From: Prochlorococcus sp. AG-449-J16
GTDB lineage: Bacteria; Cyanobacteriota; Cyanobacteriia; PCC-6307; Cyanobiaceae
Length of the DNA stretch: 44,981 nt
Reading direction: 5' to 3'
Assembly (NCBI GenBank): GCA_003209565.1
Contig: QCQK01000011.1
Span: forward strand, 1 to 44,981
In this document: positions 1 to 8,062 of the stretch, one piece after another
How positions within the stretch are numbered: the first letter of the stretch is position 1
How the letters are laid out: the number at the start of each line of letters is the position of its first letter
Notes under the pieces: generated by a model
Seen by the model: only the letters and a program-made list of their open reading frames with translations
Told to the model about the DNA's origin: nothing
Database searches by the model: none
Program-made: the position numbers and the translations under genes

Positions 1-1268
1 TTTTGATCATATGGATTAATTTTCAAATGATTGGTGTAATCATACACAGCACCGTTGTAATCTTTTAAAATTGCTCTTGAAAATCCTCTGTTAAAGTACG
101 CAAATTGATTTTGCGAATCAAGTTTTAATGCACTAGTAAAATCGTCTATTGCACCTTGATGGTCGTTTAAATAAGATCTAGATAAACCTCTATTGATAAA
201 AGCATCTTCTCTTCCCTGATCTTGTTTTAGGTAATTGGTATAGTCTTCTATTGCACCTTGATGATCATTTAATATTGCGCGTGAAAAACCCCTATTAAAG
301 TAAGGAACAAATCTCTGCGAATCAAGTTTTAATGCACTAGTAAAGTCTTCTATTGCACCTTGATGGTCATTTAGATCCCTCTTGGCACAACCCCTACCAA
401 AAAAACCACAATAATCACTAGGATTAATTTTTAATGTCATTGAGAAATCTTTAATTGCCCCTAAAAAATCTTCCAAACCTAATTTGCATAATCCTCTTTC
501 TCTATAACCTCTATGGGAATAAATATTGACTTCAATAAGTTTGTTGGCATATTTTAATGCCTCTGAATAATTTTTCTGATTGAAATATTTATCAATCTCT
601 TCGATAAGTTTTTTCTCAATCAAATCATTATTATTTTTTGAATCATTTATAGAACTTTGCCGATTTTTTGTAGCATTCCAATCATTTTCTATTTCTGTAC
701 CAAAATTCATAGGATATTCATATTCGTATTCGATATCAGTTTCTTTCTCAAACACCCCTTCTTGATTCCAATAATTATCAAAATCTCCAAATTCTTGTGT
801 TTTTTCAGCAACTCTATCATCTGAATACGTTATATTTTCGTCATAATCTTCCCAAATATCAATATATTTTTCTTCTAAAGAGTTTATTCTGCCTGATTGA
901 AGATTATCTAAATTTTTTTCTTTATCTATTTCAAGACCTTGGGAAAACCAAGGATCAAGTTTTTTATCTTTATTCTTCCAACCATTAAATTCATTGTAAG
1001 AGAATGAATTCCATTCTTTTAATCTTTGAGTAAGTATTGAAGGGATATTGCCAGCATTCTTAAGAGAAACTTCTTTATATCCCTTTTTAATCAAACTTCT
1101 CCATAATTTTCTTCCATCTTGTATTTTTTGAGTCTTGGTATCTGAATTAAAGTTTCTTAGAATTTCGATTACATAACATTTTTCTTTTATTAAATCTATA
1201 CCAAACAAAACCCATTGGACTTTTGACGAGCGGAGAATATAAGTCTTAAAGCAGTCTCCAAATGCCAT
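1..1268 (-). CDS. TPR-repeat protein, C-terminus cut by window edge
   Basis: An open frame reads from an ATG at 1268 to the left edge without a stop (422 residues seen). The first about 230 residues are not a domain I recognise: the N-terminus begins MAFGDCFKTYIL, is followed by a Lys-rich part, then an acidic, Tyr-rich linker. From about residue 231 the chain becomes 34-residue tetratricopeptide repeats, each 102 bases apart (unit boundaries near 170, 272, 374, 476 and 578), with the recurring cores GAIEDFTSALKLDS and YFNRGFSRA. Alternate units are nearly identical in DNA, so the array expanded recently. TPRs usually bind proteins; no catalytic role can be read here. Function is unknown. The gene lies next to a tRNA gene, a common edge of variable regions, but no mobility gene is visible. 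Confidence 0.85.
   Translation of the reverse strand, partial: MAFGDCFKTYILRSSKVQWVLFGIDLIKEKCYVIEILRNFNSDTKTQKIQDGRKLWRSLIKKGYKEVSLKNAGNIPSILTQRLKEWNSFSYNEFNGWKNKDKKLDPWFSQGLEIDKEKNLDNLQSGRINSLEEKYIDIWEDYDENITYSDDRVAEKTQEFGDFDNYWNQEGVFEKETDIEYEYEYPMNFGTEIENDWNATKNRQSSINDSKNNNDLIEKKLIEEIDKYFNQKNYSEALKYANKLIEVNIYSHRGYRERGLCKLGLEDFLGAIKDFSMTLKINPSDYCGFFGRGCAKRDLNDHQGAIEDFTSALKLDSQRFVPYFNRGFSRAILNDHQGAIEDYTNYLKQDQGREDAFINRGLSRSYLNDHQGAIDDFTSALKLDSQNQFAYFNRGFSRAILKDYNGAVYDYTNHLKINPYDQ
69..374 (-). repeat. Tandem TPR-coding DNA repeats, 204-bp higher-order period
   Basis: Within the TPR gene, 113-169 and 317-373 differ at only 3 of 57 bases and are exactly 204 bases apart, which is two 34-codon repeats. 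The intervening unit (171-272) shares the same start (LNDHQGAIEDYTN) but differs in its second half. This is an internal coding repeat, not a transposon. Confidence 0.85.
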
Positions 1269-1469
1269 TAAAATTTACAATAAATCCTTCTAAATGTGAT
1301 TCTAATAGAAAAGTTAAAAATAGAATTTCATTTATTTTTAATTATTAAACGAATTACCCGAACAATTTTTTTTGACTACCAGAACATTACCAGAACATTT
1401 TCTTAAAATTGTTTCAAATATGTTGAAAGTGCCAACATCTCTATATTGATTAAACCCTTTAAATAACAA

Positions 1470-1494
1470 TAAAAAAAGAGACTTATGAAGTCTC
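1470..1494 (-). terminator. Rho-independent terminator after tRNA-Asn
   Basis: On the minus strand a perfect 7-bp stem (GAGACTT/AAGTCTC, 3-nt loop) is followed by a run of seven T. It begins about 26 bases past the tRNA-Asn 3' end, the right place and direction to end the tRNA transcript. Confidence 0.75.
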
Positions 1495-1519
1495 GATATT
1501 GTTAGAAATTTATAATAAA

Positions 1520-1591
<72 letters not shown>

Positions 1592-1639
1592 ATATAAATG
1601 AATTTAGCTCTTTAAAGTACCTTATGACAAGTACAGGAG

Positions 1640-2314
1640 TTAATTATATTGAAATTTTGATGGTTCTTGCCAACTAGATAAAAAACCATTTTTCAACTCC
1701 GCTACTGCATCAGCATAAGTTAATTCTTCATAACGATGAGTAATCCACAAAGCTGATAAAGGTTTTTTATGGTCACTTGTAAGATTTTTAATAGTTTGCA
1801 AAACTTTTAATTGGCTGTTTTGATCAAGTAATGCTGTAGGCTCATCTAAAAGAATAAAATTTCTATTACTAATCAAAGCGCATGCAATAGTTAAGCGTTG
1901 TTTTTGTCCACCGCTCAGAGTATGAACTGGCCTTTTTTCAAAACCAGTCATTCCTACCTGATCAAGCACATATTCAATTTTTTTATTAATTTCATTTTGG
2001 CTTATATTTTGATTAATATTTATCAGAAGTTCACTCCTGCAATTTGGCATCAATATTTGATGATCAGGGTTTTGAAACACCATGCCAATATTTGCTCTAG
2101 CATCAATGAAACCATTTTTGGGTTTGATTATTCCATTAATTAATTTCAAAAGAGTACTTTTTCCGCTTCCGTTTTTACCTACGACCATCCAAAATCCAGG
2201 TTTTTTTATTAAGAAGTTACATTTAAAAATTAAATTTTCATTTTTTTCAGGATACGAAAAAGAAACATCTTTGAATTTAATATGAGGTATTTCATTTTCA
2301 AGGGAATCTCGCAT
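1640..2314 (-). CDS. ABC transporter ATP-binding protein (CbiO/EcfA-like)
   Basis: A 224-residue stand-alone ABC ATPase. Numbered from the ATG at 2314: Walker A GKNGSGKS about 46-53, Q-loop in MVFQNPDHQ, signature LSGGQKQRL, Walker B ILLDEPTALLD, and the switch His in WITHRYEE. The FQNPDHQ style of Q-loop resembles the energy-coupling-factor/CbiO branch. No permease or substrate-binding gene is nearby, so the substrate is unknown. An upstream in-frame TTG at 2326 would overlap the preceding gene; I prefer the ATG, which leaves an 8-base gap. It is the second gene of a two-gene run with the 92-residue protein just upstream. Confidence 0.85.
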   Translation of the reverse strand: MRDSLENEIPHIKFKDVSFSYPEKNENLIFKCNFLIKKPGFWMVVGKNGSGKSTLLKLINGIIKPKNGFIDARANIGMVFQNPDHQILMPNCRSELLININQNISQNEINKKIEYVLDQVGMTGFEKRPVHTLSGGQKQRLTIACALISNRNFILLDEPTALLDQNSQLKVLQTIKNLTSDHKKPLSALWITHRYEELTYADAVAELKNGFLSSWQEPSKFQYN

Positions 2315-2322
2315 TAATACTA

Positions 2323-2601
2323 TCAATCTATATTGAGAGAAAATCCTGGTCTTTTAGCTCCTCCTGCTACTGACGATTTTTCATATATCTGAACAGAAAT
2401 GATTTCTTTAGCTCTTACAGCAATTAATTTATCTTGCACCTTGTCACACCTTAATTCTATCAAGTTTGAGGATTCTAAAGTTTCATTCATAGAACTTTTT
2501 ATTTCATCATAAATTCGTTTAACATCATCATATTCTTTCCTCATAATTGAGAGTGGAAAAGGTGAATATCTCAGGCTTAGTTCCAATGAATACATAATCA
2601 T
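2323..2601 (-). CDS. Small conserved-looking protein, unknown function
   Basis: A 92-residue (or 90, from the ATG at 2595) soluble protein beginning MYSLELSLRYSPFPLSI, with a central helical stretch of alternating charges (KRIYDEIKSSMNETLE) and a Gly-rich end (SSVAGGAKRPGFSL). I do not recognise a family. There is no signal peptide or membrane segment. It directly precedes the ABC ATPase on the same strand, so the two are probably co-transcribed. Divergent cysK lies 147 bases upstream. Codon use and composition match its neighbours. Confidence 0.75.
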   Translation of the reverse strand: MIMYSLELSLRYSPFPLSIMRKEYDDVKRIYDEIKSSMNETLESSNLIELRCDKVQDKLIAVRAKEIISVQIYEKSSVAGGAKRPGFSLNID

Positions 2602-2748
2602 AATAAAGACTATCTATATATATTACTAAATATTTTTCCGCAGGAAGTTATTTAAATTAAATTCTTTTGAGAAAATTATATAAAAGATCTTTAAATCCAA
2701 TTATTATGGATGTAGGAGATTTTATTTTGCATTTTAAAAAATCATTTC

Positions 2749-3717
2749 ATGGATATAGCAAATGATATAACTTCTCTAGTTGGAAATACTCCATTAGTTA
2801 AATTAAATCGAATCAGAAAGTATTTTGATTGTTATCCAGAAATAATTGCCAAGCTAGAAAGTTTTAATCCATCAGCGTCAGTTAAGGATCGGATCGCTTA
2901 TTCAATGTTATGCAAAGCTGAAGAAGAGGGGTTGATAACACCAGATAAAACAACGTTAATTGAAGCAACTAGTGGTAATACTGGAATCGCATTAGCAATG
3001 GTTGCAGCAGCAAAAGGCTATAAATTGATATTAACTATGCCGGATACGATGAGTATTGAGAGAAGGGCAATGTTGAGAGCATATGGAGCTGAACTACAGC
3101 TAACACCGGGGAAAGAAGGAATGAAAGGAGCTTTAGATTTAGCTAATGAGCTGTCTTCAACAATTGCAAATAGCTATCAATTTAATCAGTTTGAAAACTT
3201 TGCTAATCCAGATATTCATGAAAGAACAACGGCCCAAGAAATATGGTCCCAATCCAATAACAATTTAGATGGACTAGTTACAGGAGTAGGCACAGGAGGA
3301 ACAATTACTGGATGTGCGCGTTTTTTGAAAAAAGTTAATCCAAATTGCAAAATTTATGCCGTAGAGCCCCAAAAAAGTGCTGTGATTTCCGGAGAAAAAG
3401 CAGGATCTCATTCGATTCAAGGAATTGGAGCGGGTTTCGTACCGAAAGTACTTAATACTAAATTAATTGATGAAATTATAAAAATAGATGACGATGAAGC
3501 ATTTTATTATGGGCGTTTATTAGCTCGATTGGAAGGTCTTTTATCTGGCATTAGCAGCGGTGCAGCTTTAGCAGCAACTATAAAAATAGGCAAAAGAAAA
3601 GAACTAATGAATAAAAGATTGATAGTTATTCTTCCAAGTTTTGGAGAAAGATATTTATCAACAGCAATGTTTGAATCTAATACTTCAGTTCAAGCCAGAA
3701 AAGATGGTTATCTTTAA
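2749..3717 (+). CDS. cysK: Cysteine synthase (O-acetylserine sulfhydrylase)
   Basis: 322 residues, the usual length. It joins O-acetylserine and sulfide to make cysteine, using PLP, in the cytosol. Visible: the N-terminal GNTPLVKLNR signature, the PLP lysine in SASVKDR (K46), the substrate loop TSGNTG (74-79), and the phosphate-binding GTGGT (181-185). The C-terminal GISSGAALAA and LPSFGERYLS match the family. The ATG at 2749 puts the start correctly before the GNTPL motif. The J-domain gene follows 16 bases later. cysH, the upstream reductive step, lies at 37716. Distinguishing the A and B isozymes is not safe by eye. Confidence 0.93.
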   Translation: MDIANDITSLVGNTPLVKLNRIRKYFDCYPEIIAKLESFNPSASVKDRIAYSMLCKAEEEGLITPDKTTLIEATSGNTGIALAMVAAAKGYKLILTMPDTMSIERRAMLRAYGAELQLTPGKEGMKGALDLANELSSTIANSYQFNQFENFANPDIHERTTAQEIWSQSNNNLDGLVTGVGTGGTITGCARFLKKVNPNCKIYAVEPQKSAVISGEKAGSHSIQGIGAGFVPKVLNTKLIDEIIKIDDDEAFYYGRLLARLEGLLSGISSGAALAATIKIGKRKELMNKRLIVILPSFGERYLSTAMFESNTSVQARKDGYL

Positions 3718-3733
3718 TGCATAATTTATAAAA

Positions 3734-4408
3734 ATGACAAAAAATTTATATGAAGAATTAGGTCTAAAAAAAAGTGCCACAAGAAGTGAAATTAAATCTT
3801 CATATCGCTCTTTAGTTAAGAAACATCATCCTGATGCAGGAGGTAAGAAAGAACGATTTCTTGCAATACAAAATGCCTGGGAAACTCTAAATGACCCAAT
3901 AAAAAAAAAGCAATACGATAGCAGTTTTTCTCACAGTTCATCATTTGATTCATTAAATGAAAATTGGGAAGAAAAATTTAATTCTAAAAAATATAATTCT
4001 TCAATTAAAGACAAAGAAGTTGAAACATGGATTAAAGAAATTTATAGTCCGATTAATAGAATAATTAGTCAAATAATTAAACCTTTGAATAACGAAATAA
4101 GAGAACTATCTGCGGATCCTTATGATGACCAATTAATGGAAAATTTTTGCAGTTACATAATTCTTTCACAAAAGAAAATAGAAAAAGTTGAAAAAATTTA
4201 TAAGAAAAAAATAGTTCCAAAGTCTATTTCAGCTTTAGGTCTTGATCTTTATCATTGTTTTTCACAAGTTAAAGATGCGCTATCAGAATTTGATAGATAT
4301 ACACAAGGATACGTAGATAATTACTTATTTGATGGCAAAGAAATGATCAAAGAAGCAAAAAGAATCCAATCAAAAATGTCTATAGAGAAAAAAAATAAAA
4401 ACTTTTAG
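3734..4408 (+). CDS. J-domain (DnaJ-like) protein
   Basis: 224 residues. Residues 4-65 are a J domain with the HPD triad (H32-P33-D34), which in this family stimulates the ATPase of an Hsp70 (DnaK). There is no Gly/Phe region, zinc-finger or classical C-terminal substrate domain, so it is a type III J protein. The rest is charged and probably helical (ELSADPYDDQLMENF, KKIEKVEKIYKKK), possibly a docking part for a particular client. It follows cysK by 16 bases and is likely co-transcribed. The client is unknown. Confidence 0.88.
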   Translation: MTKNLYEELGLKKSATRSEIKSSYRSLVKKHHPDAGGKKERFLAIQNAWETLNDPIKKKQYDSSFSHSSSFDSLNENWEEKFNSKKYNSSIKDKEVETWIKEIYSPINRIISQIIKPLNNEIRELSADPYDDQLMENFCSYIILSQKKIEKVEKIYKKKIVPKSISALGLDLYHCFSQVKDALSEFDRYTQGYVDNYLFDGKEMIKEAKRIQSKMSIEKKNKNF

Positions 4409-4419
4409 ATATAAAAATT

Positions 4420-4656
4420 TTATTGAGTATATTCTTTAAGTTGATCTAATTTCAACCAAACATCTGGAACAGGTCTGCGCCATCGAACCTGAGCATATTC
4501 GTCTTTGACTAAAAGAATCTCTCCAGGACCTTCAAAGACATAATTAGGTAGATCATTATCACTAGCTAAAGCCTCTATACTTTTTATATAATTTTCTTTA
4601 TCAACAAAAACTAAGCTTCCTTTCTTGAGAGGTTTCTTTGGAATAGAATCTGTCAT
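4420..4656 (-). CDS. ndhO: NAD(P)H-quinone oxidoreductase subunit O (NDH-1)
   Basis: 78 residues. The pattern KKGSLVFVD...YVFEGPGEI...YAQVRWRRPVPDVWLKLDQL matches NdhO, a small peripheral subunit of the cyanobacterial/chloroplast NDH-1 complex that takes part in cyclic electron flow and CO2 uptake at the thylakoid. There is no membrane segment, as expected. It is convergent with the J-domain gene (11-base gap) and divergent from the SDR-family gene at 4793. Confidence 0.9.
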   Translation of the reverse strand: MTDSIPKKPLKKGSLVFVDKENYIKSIEALASDNDLPNYVFEGPGEILLVKDEYAQVRWRRPVPDVWLKLDQLKEYTQ

Positions 4657-4792
4657 AATAAATTCAACAAAGTTATTTGAAATCCATTATACAAAAACTT
4701 GTTTGAAAAATATTTAAAAAAATTTATACCGGAATAATAATTACAAACTTCTAAAAAATTTAATAGCCTTAAAAGATAAACATTTATATGAT

Positions 4793-5719
4793 ATGCGTCT
4801 TTTACTACTTGGCTGCACTGGATTTGTTGGTAAAGAATTAGTACCAACACTACTCAATGAAAATCACGAAATATGCATTGTAAGTAGAAAACCTATAGGT
4901 AAATTAAAGATTGATTTAGATTTCAACAAGTTGAAATTTTTTCAAATAGATTTATCAAAAGAAAAAAACTGGAATAACGAAAATCTTCTAAATATTTTAA
5001 AAGAGACAGATGGAATTATTAACTTGATGGGAGAACCCATAGCAGAAAAAAAATGGACTCCTTTACAAAAACAGGAGATTGAAAATAGTCGTATTAACAC
5101 TACGAAATTTATGATGAAAACCCTTAAAAATTACAATATCAAACCAAAAGTTATTATAAATGGATCAGCAATAGGTTATTACGGTACAAGTTTGTCTGGT
5201 GCATTCACTGAAAATAGTATTGGAGGAAAAGACTTTTTAGCTAATCTTTGCAAAAAGTGGGAAGCTGTCGCTGCTGAAAAACCATTTTTCTCAAGGTTAG
5301 TTATTTTTAGAATTGGAATTGTTCTAGAAGCAGATGGAGGTGCATTAGGGAAAATGCTACCTATATTTAAAGTTGGATTAGGTGGACCAATTGGAGATGG
5401 TAAGCAATGGATGAGTTGGATTCATAGAACTGATTTATGTGCATTAATTTCTCAAGCATTAGTTGACAAAAAGTATTCGGGAGTATTTAATGCTGTCGCA
5501 CCAAATCCAGTATTAATGAGAGACTTTTCTCAAATTTTAGGCAAATGTCTTAATAGACCTAATTTACTTCCAGTGCCTGGAGCGGTTTTAAAAATATTAT
5601 TAGGAGATGGAGCAAAAGTTGTATTAGAAGGACAAAAAGTAATAAGTAGTAAACTCAAAAATTATGCTTTTAAATATCCTCTTCTTGAGAAAGCAATTTA
5701 CGCGTCCACCAAGAATTAA
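4793..5719 (+). CDS. TIGR01777-family NAD(P)-binding protein (SulA-like epimerase)
   Basis: 308 residues. N-terminal Rossmann glycines G7-C-T-G10-F-V-G13, and a family block GSAIGYYGTS...KDFLANLCKKWE that is typical of the TIGR01777 sugar-epimerase-like family (often called cell division inhibitor SulA, and related to plant GC1). The C-terminal part carries a short domain (VPGAVLKILLGD...VLEGQKV) also seen in the family. The true substrate is unknown; the SulA name is historical and unrelated to E. coli SulA. Its last 50 bases overlap the 3' end of the opposite-strand gene. Confidence 0.87.
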   Translation: MRLLLLGCTGFVGKELVPTLLNENHEICIVSRKPIGKLKIDLDFNKLKFFQIDLSKEKNWNNENLLNILKETDGIINLMGEPIAEKKWTPLQKQEIENSRINTTKFMMKTLKNYNIKPKVIINGSAIGYYGTSLSGAFTENSIGGKDFLANLCKKWEAVAAEKPFFSRLVIFRIGIVLEADGGALGKMLPIFKVGLGGPIGDGKQWMSWIHRTDLCALISQALVDKKYSGVFNAVAPNPVLMRDFSQILGKCLNRPNLLPVPGAVLKILLGDGAKVVLEGQKVISSKLKNYAFKYPLLEKAIYASTKN

Positions 5720-5939
5720 TACCGTTTACTAAAGCACCAATAATAAGAATTGTTATCAATGGGACTACAAGAGGGTTCCAAACTATCTGAATAAAATTAA
5801 TAAAAATAAATATCCCATTTAATTGCATAATGATTGCAAAAATAAAAAATATTGCAAAAAAAATTACTGTAAATAAATTTATTAATAACAAATTATCGAT
5901 AATTCGTTTCAACTTATTTTGATTATTTTCCTTAGTCAT
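5670..5939 (-). CDS. Small two-helix membrane protein, unknown
   Basis: 89 residues with two predicted membrane helices, about 15-40 (LLLINLFTVIFFAIFFIFAI) and 50-75 (WNPLVVPLITILIIGALV), and a charged C-terminus (TRKLLSQEEDI). I do not recognise a family. It is the last gene of a four-gene minus-strand run: its ATG at 5939 overlaps the end of the LpxB-like gene by 8 bases, which suggests translational coupling. The 3' end overlaps the convergent SDR-family gene by 50 bases. Confidence 0.72.
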   Translation of the reverse strand: MTKENNQNKLKRIIDNLLLINLFTVIFFAIFFIFAIIMQLNGIFIFINFIQIVWNPLVVPLITILIIGALVNGINSWWTRKLLSQEEDI

Positions 5940-7134
5940 TTTTTATAACAATATTCATATCATCAATAATCTTAAGACAAGATTTGTTTTCACCAAGTCT
6001 TTTTTTACCATTTTCATTACATGAGATAATAAATTTCTTATTAAGCTGAATTAGATATATTATTTTTATTATTAATTTTATTGTCTGATTTATTTGATCA
6101 TTCTTATCTTTATAGTTACTTGCACAAAAAACATATTTCCCCAGCAAACGTCTCTGCGCTTCTGCAAAAGTTTTTGTAAATTGCGGTCCTTTACCTTCAA
6201 TCTGAATAACCGGTATTCCTAATCCAATAGCTTGCTCTGCTGCTGTTCCTGCCATGCTGATACAGCATCTACTTTTCAATAATATTTTGTCAAAATTATT
6301 CCAATAAATATTCACTTTTAAAAATTTATATTTGAATTTCAAAAGATGCTTATCTTTTATTTTTTCTAATTTTAACCATCCTCTTTTTTGAAATATCTCC
6401 TTTATTTTTGATGAAGATAAAGCATTAACTATTGCAAAATTAAACTGAATTTTTTGAAAATAACTTAAATCCGACAATGCCTCTAAAACCTCTAAAATCA
6501 ATACAAAGTTATCTAAAGTTTCAGGGAATCGACTTCCTGGAAATAATCCAATACTAAATTCAGCTTTCTTTAATTCTTTTTTTCTAGGAAAAAACTTATC
6601 CATAAATGGGTTGCCTAAAAAAGACACTTTCTTTTTTAATTGCAAAGTTAAATCATTAGCTGTAAGGGAATCTCTTGTATATATTTTTTTTGCTTTTTGT
6701 GAGAGCAAGAAAAATTTAGAAGGCCATGGTAATTTTAACTTCCCTTCATAATGACTGGAATAAGCGACTAGATATGTAAAAAAATCTTTCTTACAAACCC
6801 ATGCAAAAAAAACTGGCACAATATCTCCAACTACAAAAAAATAATCATATTTTTTTTTAATTTTAAAAGTTAAATATAATCTTTTTAGAAGATAAAATAT
6901 TTCTCCTCCTAATATCTCAGTGAGTCTTCCCTTCAAAGAATTGTATCCAATTCCTCCAGTACTAAATTCTTTAGTTTTACCGATAATCTTAATTTTTTCT
7001 TTTTTGTAATGGTTTCCTATACCAACAATTGGCAAAGCATGGACAGAATAACCACTTTTTACGAATTGCTTAGCTAAGAGACTGCCTGATAGATCTTCTC
7101 CATGACCATTACTTAAAATTAAAATTTTAAACAA
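5932..7134 (-). CDS. LpxB-related cyanobacterial protein (TIGR03492-like)
   Basis: 400 residues. The start ILILSNGHGEDLSGS and the C-terminal MAGTAAEQAIGLGIPVIQIEGKG look like a GT-B glycosyltransferase related to lipid-A-disaccharide synthase, matching the cyanobacterial TIGR03492 family, whose function is not established. GPQFTKTFAEAQRRLLG near the end is also characteristic. No membrane helix; it would act at the cytoplasmic membrane face. The start is a TTG one base after the preceding stop; the next ATG would remove the conserved N-terminal motif. Genes on both sides are tightly packed. Confidence 0.78.
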   Translation of the reverse strand: MFKILILSNGHGEDLSGSLLAKQFVKSGYSVHALPIVGIGNHYKKEKIKIIGKTKEFSTGGIGYNSLKGRLTEILGGEIFYLLKRLYLTFKIKKKYDYFFVVGDIVPVFFAWVCKKDFFTYLVAYSSHYEGKLKLPWPSKFFLLSQKAKKIYTRDSLTANDLTLQLKKKVSFLGNPFMDKFFPRKKELKKAEFSIGLFPGSRFPETLDNFVLILEVLEALSDLSYFQKIQFNFAIVNALSSSKIKEIFQKRGWLKLEKIKDKHLLKFKYKFLKVNIYWNNFDKILLKSRCCISMAGTAAEQAIGLGIPVIQIEGKGPQFTKTFAEAQRRLLGKYVFCASNYKDKNDQINQTIKLIIKIIYLIQLNKKFIISCNENGKKRLGENKSCLKIIDDMNIVIKND

Positions 7135-7135
7135 T

Positions 7136-7564
7136 TTAAAATTCCAACCATTTTTTTACTTTAGTTAACTCAGGCCAATCTGGATATCTACTTAATCCGT
7201 CTTCAACAGATTCTTTCAACTCACATTTCACATCTGGCATCATCGTTGACATTTTTTTTATTAACTCAATATGATCCCTAACACCTTTATTATTGGTAGC
7301 CAAAAGAGCTAAAGACAAATTCATTCTTGCTTGTGGATCTTGCTGATTTAATCGAACAGCTTGTCTGGCAGCTGACAAAGCTTCTTCATTATTTTTCAAA
7401 AGTAATTGAAGCCATGATAAACAAGTCCAGGCAGCAAAATGATTTGGAATTTGCTGTATAATTTTTTGAAAATCTTGAACGATTGGAATTAAATCTTGCC
7501 CTGCTTTATATTTTGATAGAGCTGCATTAAAATCCTCTTCGATAGGATTAATTTCGTTATTCAT
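7136..7564 (-). CDS. Small TPR-containing protein
   Basis: 142 residues, mainly helical, with about two TPR units (FAAWTCLSWLQLLLKNNEEALSAARQAV and the following QARMNLSLALLATNN). Short TPR proteins like this are conserved in cyanobacteria, but the role is unknown. It lies 6 bases after the A-type carrier gene and 1 base before the LpxB-like gene, so it is probably in the same transcript. No signal peptide. Confidence 0.82.
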   Translation of the reverse strand: MNNEINPIEEDFNAALSKYKAGQDLIPIVQDFQKIIQQIPNHFAAWTCLSWLQLLLKNNEEALSAARQAVRLNQQDPQARMNLSLALLATNNKGVRDHIELIKKMSTMMPDVKCELKESVEDGLSRYPDWPELTKVKKWLEF

Positions 7565-7570
7565 CGTTTA

Positions 7571-7963
7571 TTAAACTGCAAAGGAGCTTCCACAACCACA
7601 AGTTTGAGAAGCATTGGGATTTACAAAATTAAAGCCACCTCCAATTAATTCCTTACTAAAATCTAATTGCATTCCATAAATATATAAGAGACTTTTAGGA
7701 TCACAAACTACTTGAAAACTTTGATCATGTTTTAATGAATAAGCATAAACTTTATCATCGGGATTTATTTCATTAGTTCCTATAAAATCCATCGTATAAC
7801 TCATCCCACTACAACCTCCTGATCTTACTCCTACCCTTAGTGCTTTTTTATCATTTTGACCCTTCAATAAATTTGAAATTTGTTCTATAGCATCATTCGT
7901 GATTAATATACCTTTGCCATCATCCGAATTTTTAATTTCCTGTTTAACTTCTACATTTTCCAT
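7571..7963 (-). CDS. A-type Fe-S cluster carrier (SufA/IscA/HesB family)
   Basis: 130 residues. The three family cysteines are present: C51 in VRSGGCSGMSY, and C122/C124 in the C-terminal CGCGSSF. The family binds Fe or Fe-S and delivers clusters to apoproteins. An extra N-terminal 20 residues precede the fold. First gene of a four-gene minus-strand run, and divergent from crtQ. Its partner operon suf begins at the far end of this window. Whether it is SufA or another A-type protein cannot be decided by eye. Confidence 0.92.
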   Translation of the reverse strand: MENVEVKQEIKNSDDGKGILITNDAIEQISNLLKGQNDKKALRVGVRSGGCSGMSYTMDFIGTNEINPDDKVYAYSLKHDQSFQVVCDPKSLLYIYGMQLDFSKELIGGGFNFVNPNASQTCGCGSSFAV

Positions 7964-8045
7964 AAACGAAGGTTTTCAACTATTTATAATATAAAAACTT
8001 AATCGATAAGATGCATTGAACAAACATTATCCAAACTTGATTTGT

Positions 8046-8051
8046 TATAAT
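8046..8051 (+). promoter_or_regulatory. Possible -10 box for crtQ
   Basis: TATAAT lies 11 bases before the GTG start of crtQ. No good -35 is found at 16-18 bases. If used, the 5' leader would be only about five bases, nearly leaderless. Confidence 0.3.
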
Positions 8052-8062
8052 TCTAAGAAAAA

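Noticed and set aside
580..988. Two plus-strand frames inside the TPR gene
   Set aside because: Opposite strand of the real gene, with no family features and Ser/Phe-rich composition.
2706..2765. Possible 19-codon upstream frame overlapping the cysK start
   Set aside because: No strong ribosome site, and short frames of this kind are expected by chance; not supported as a leader peptide.
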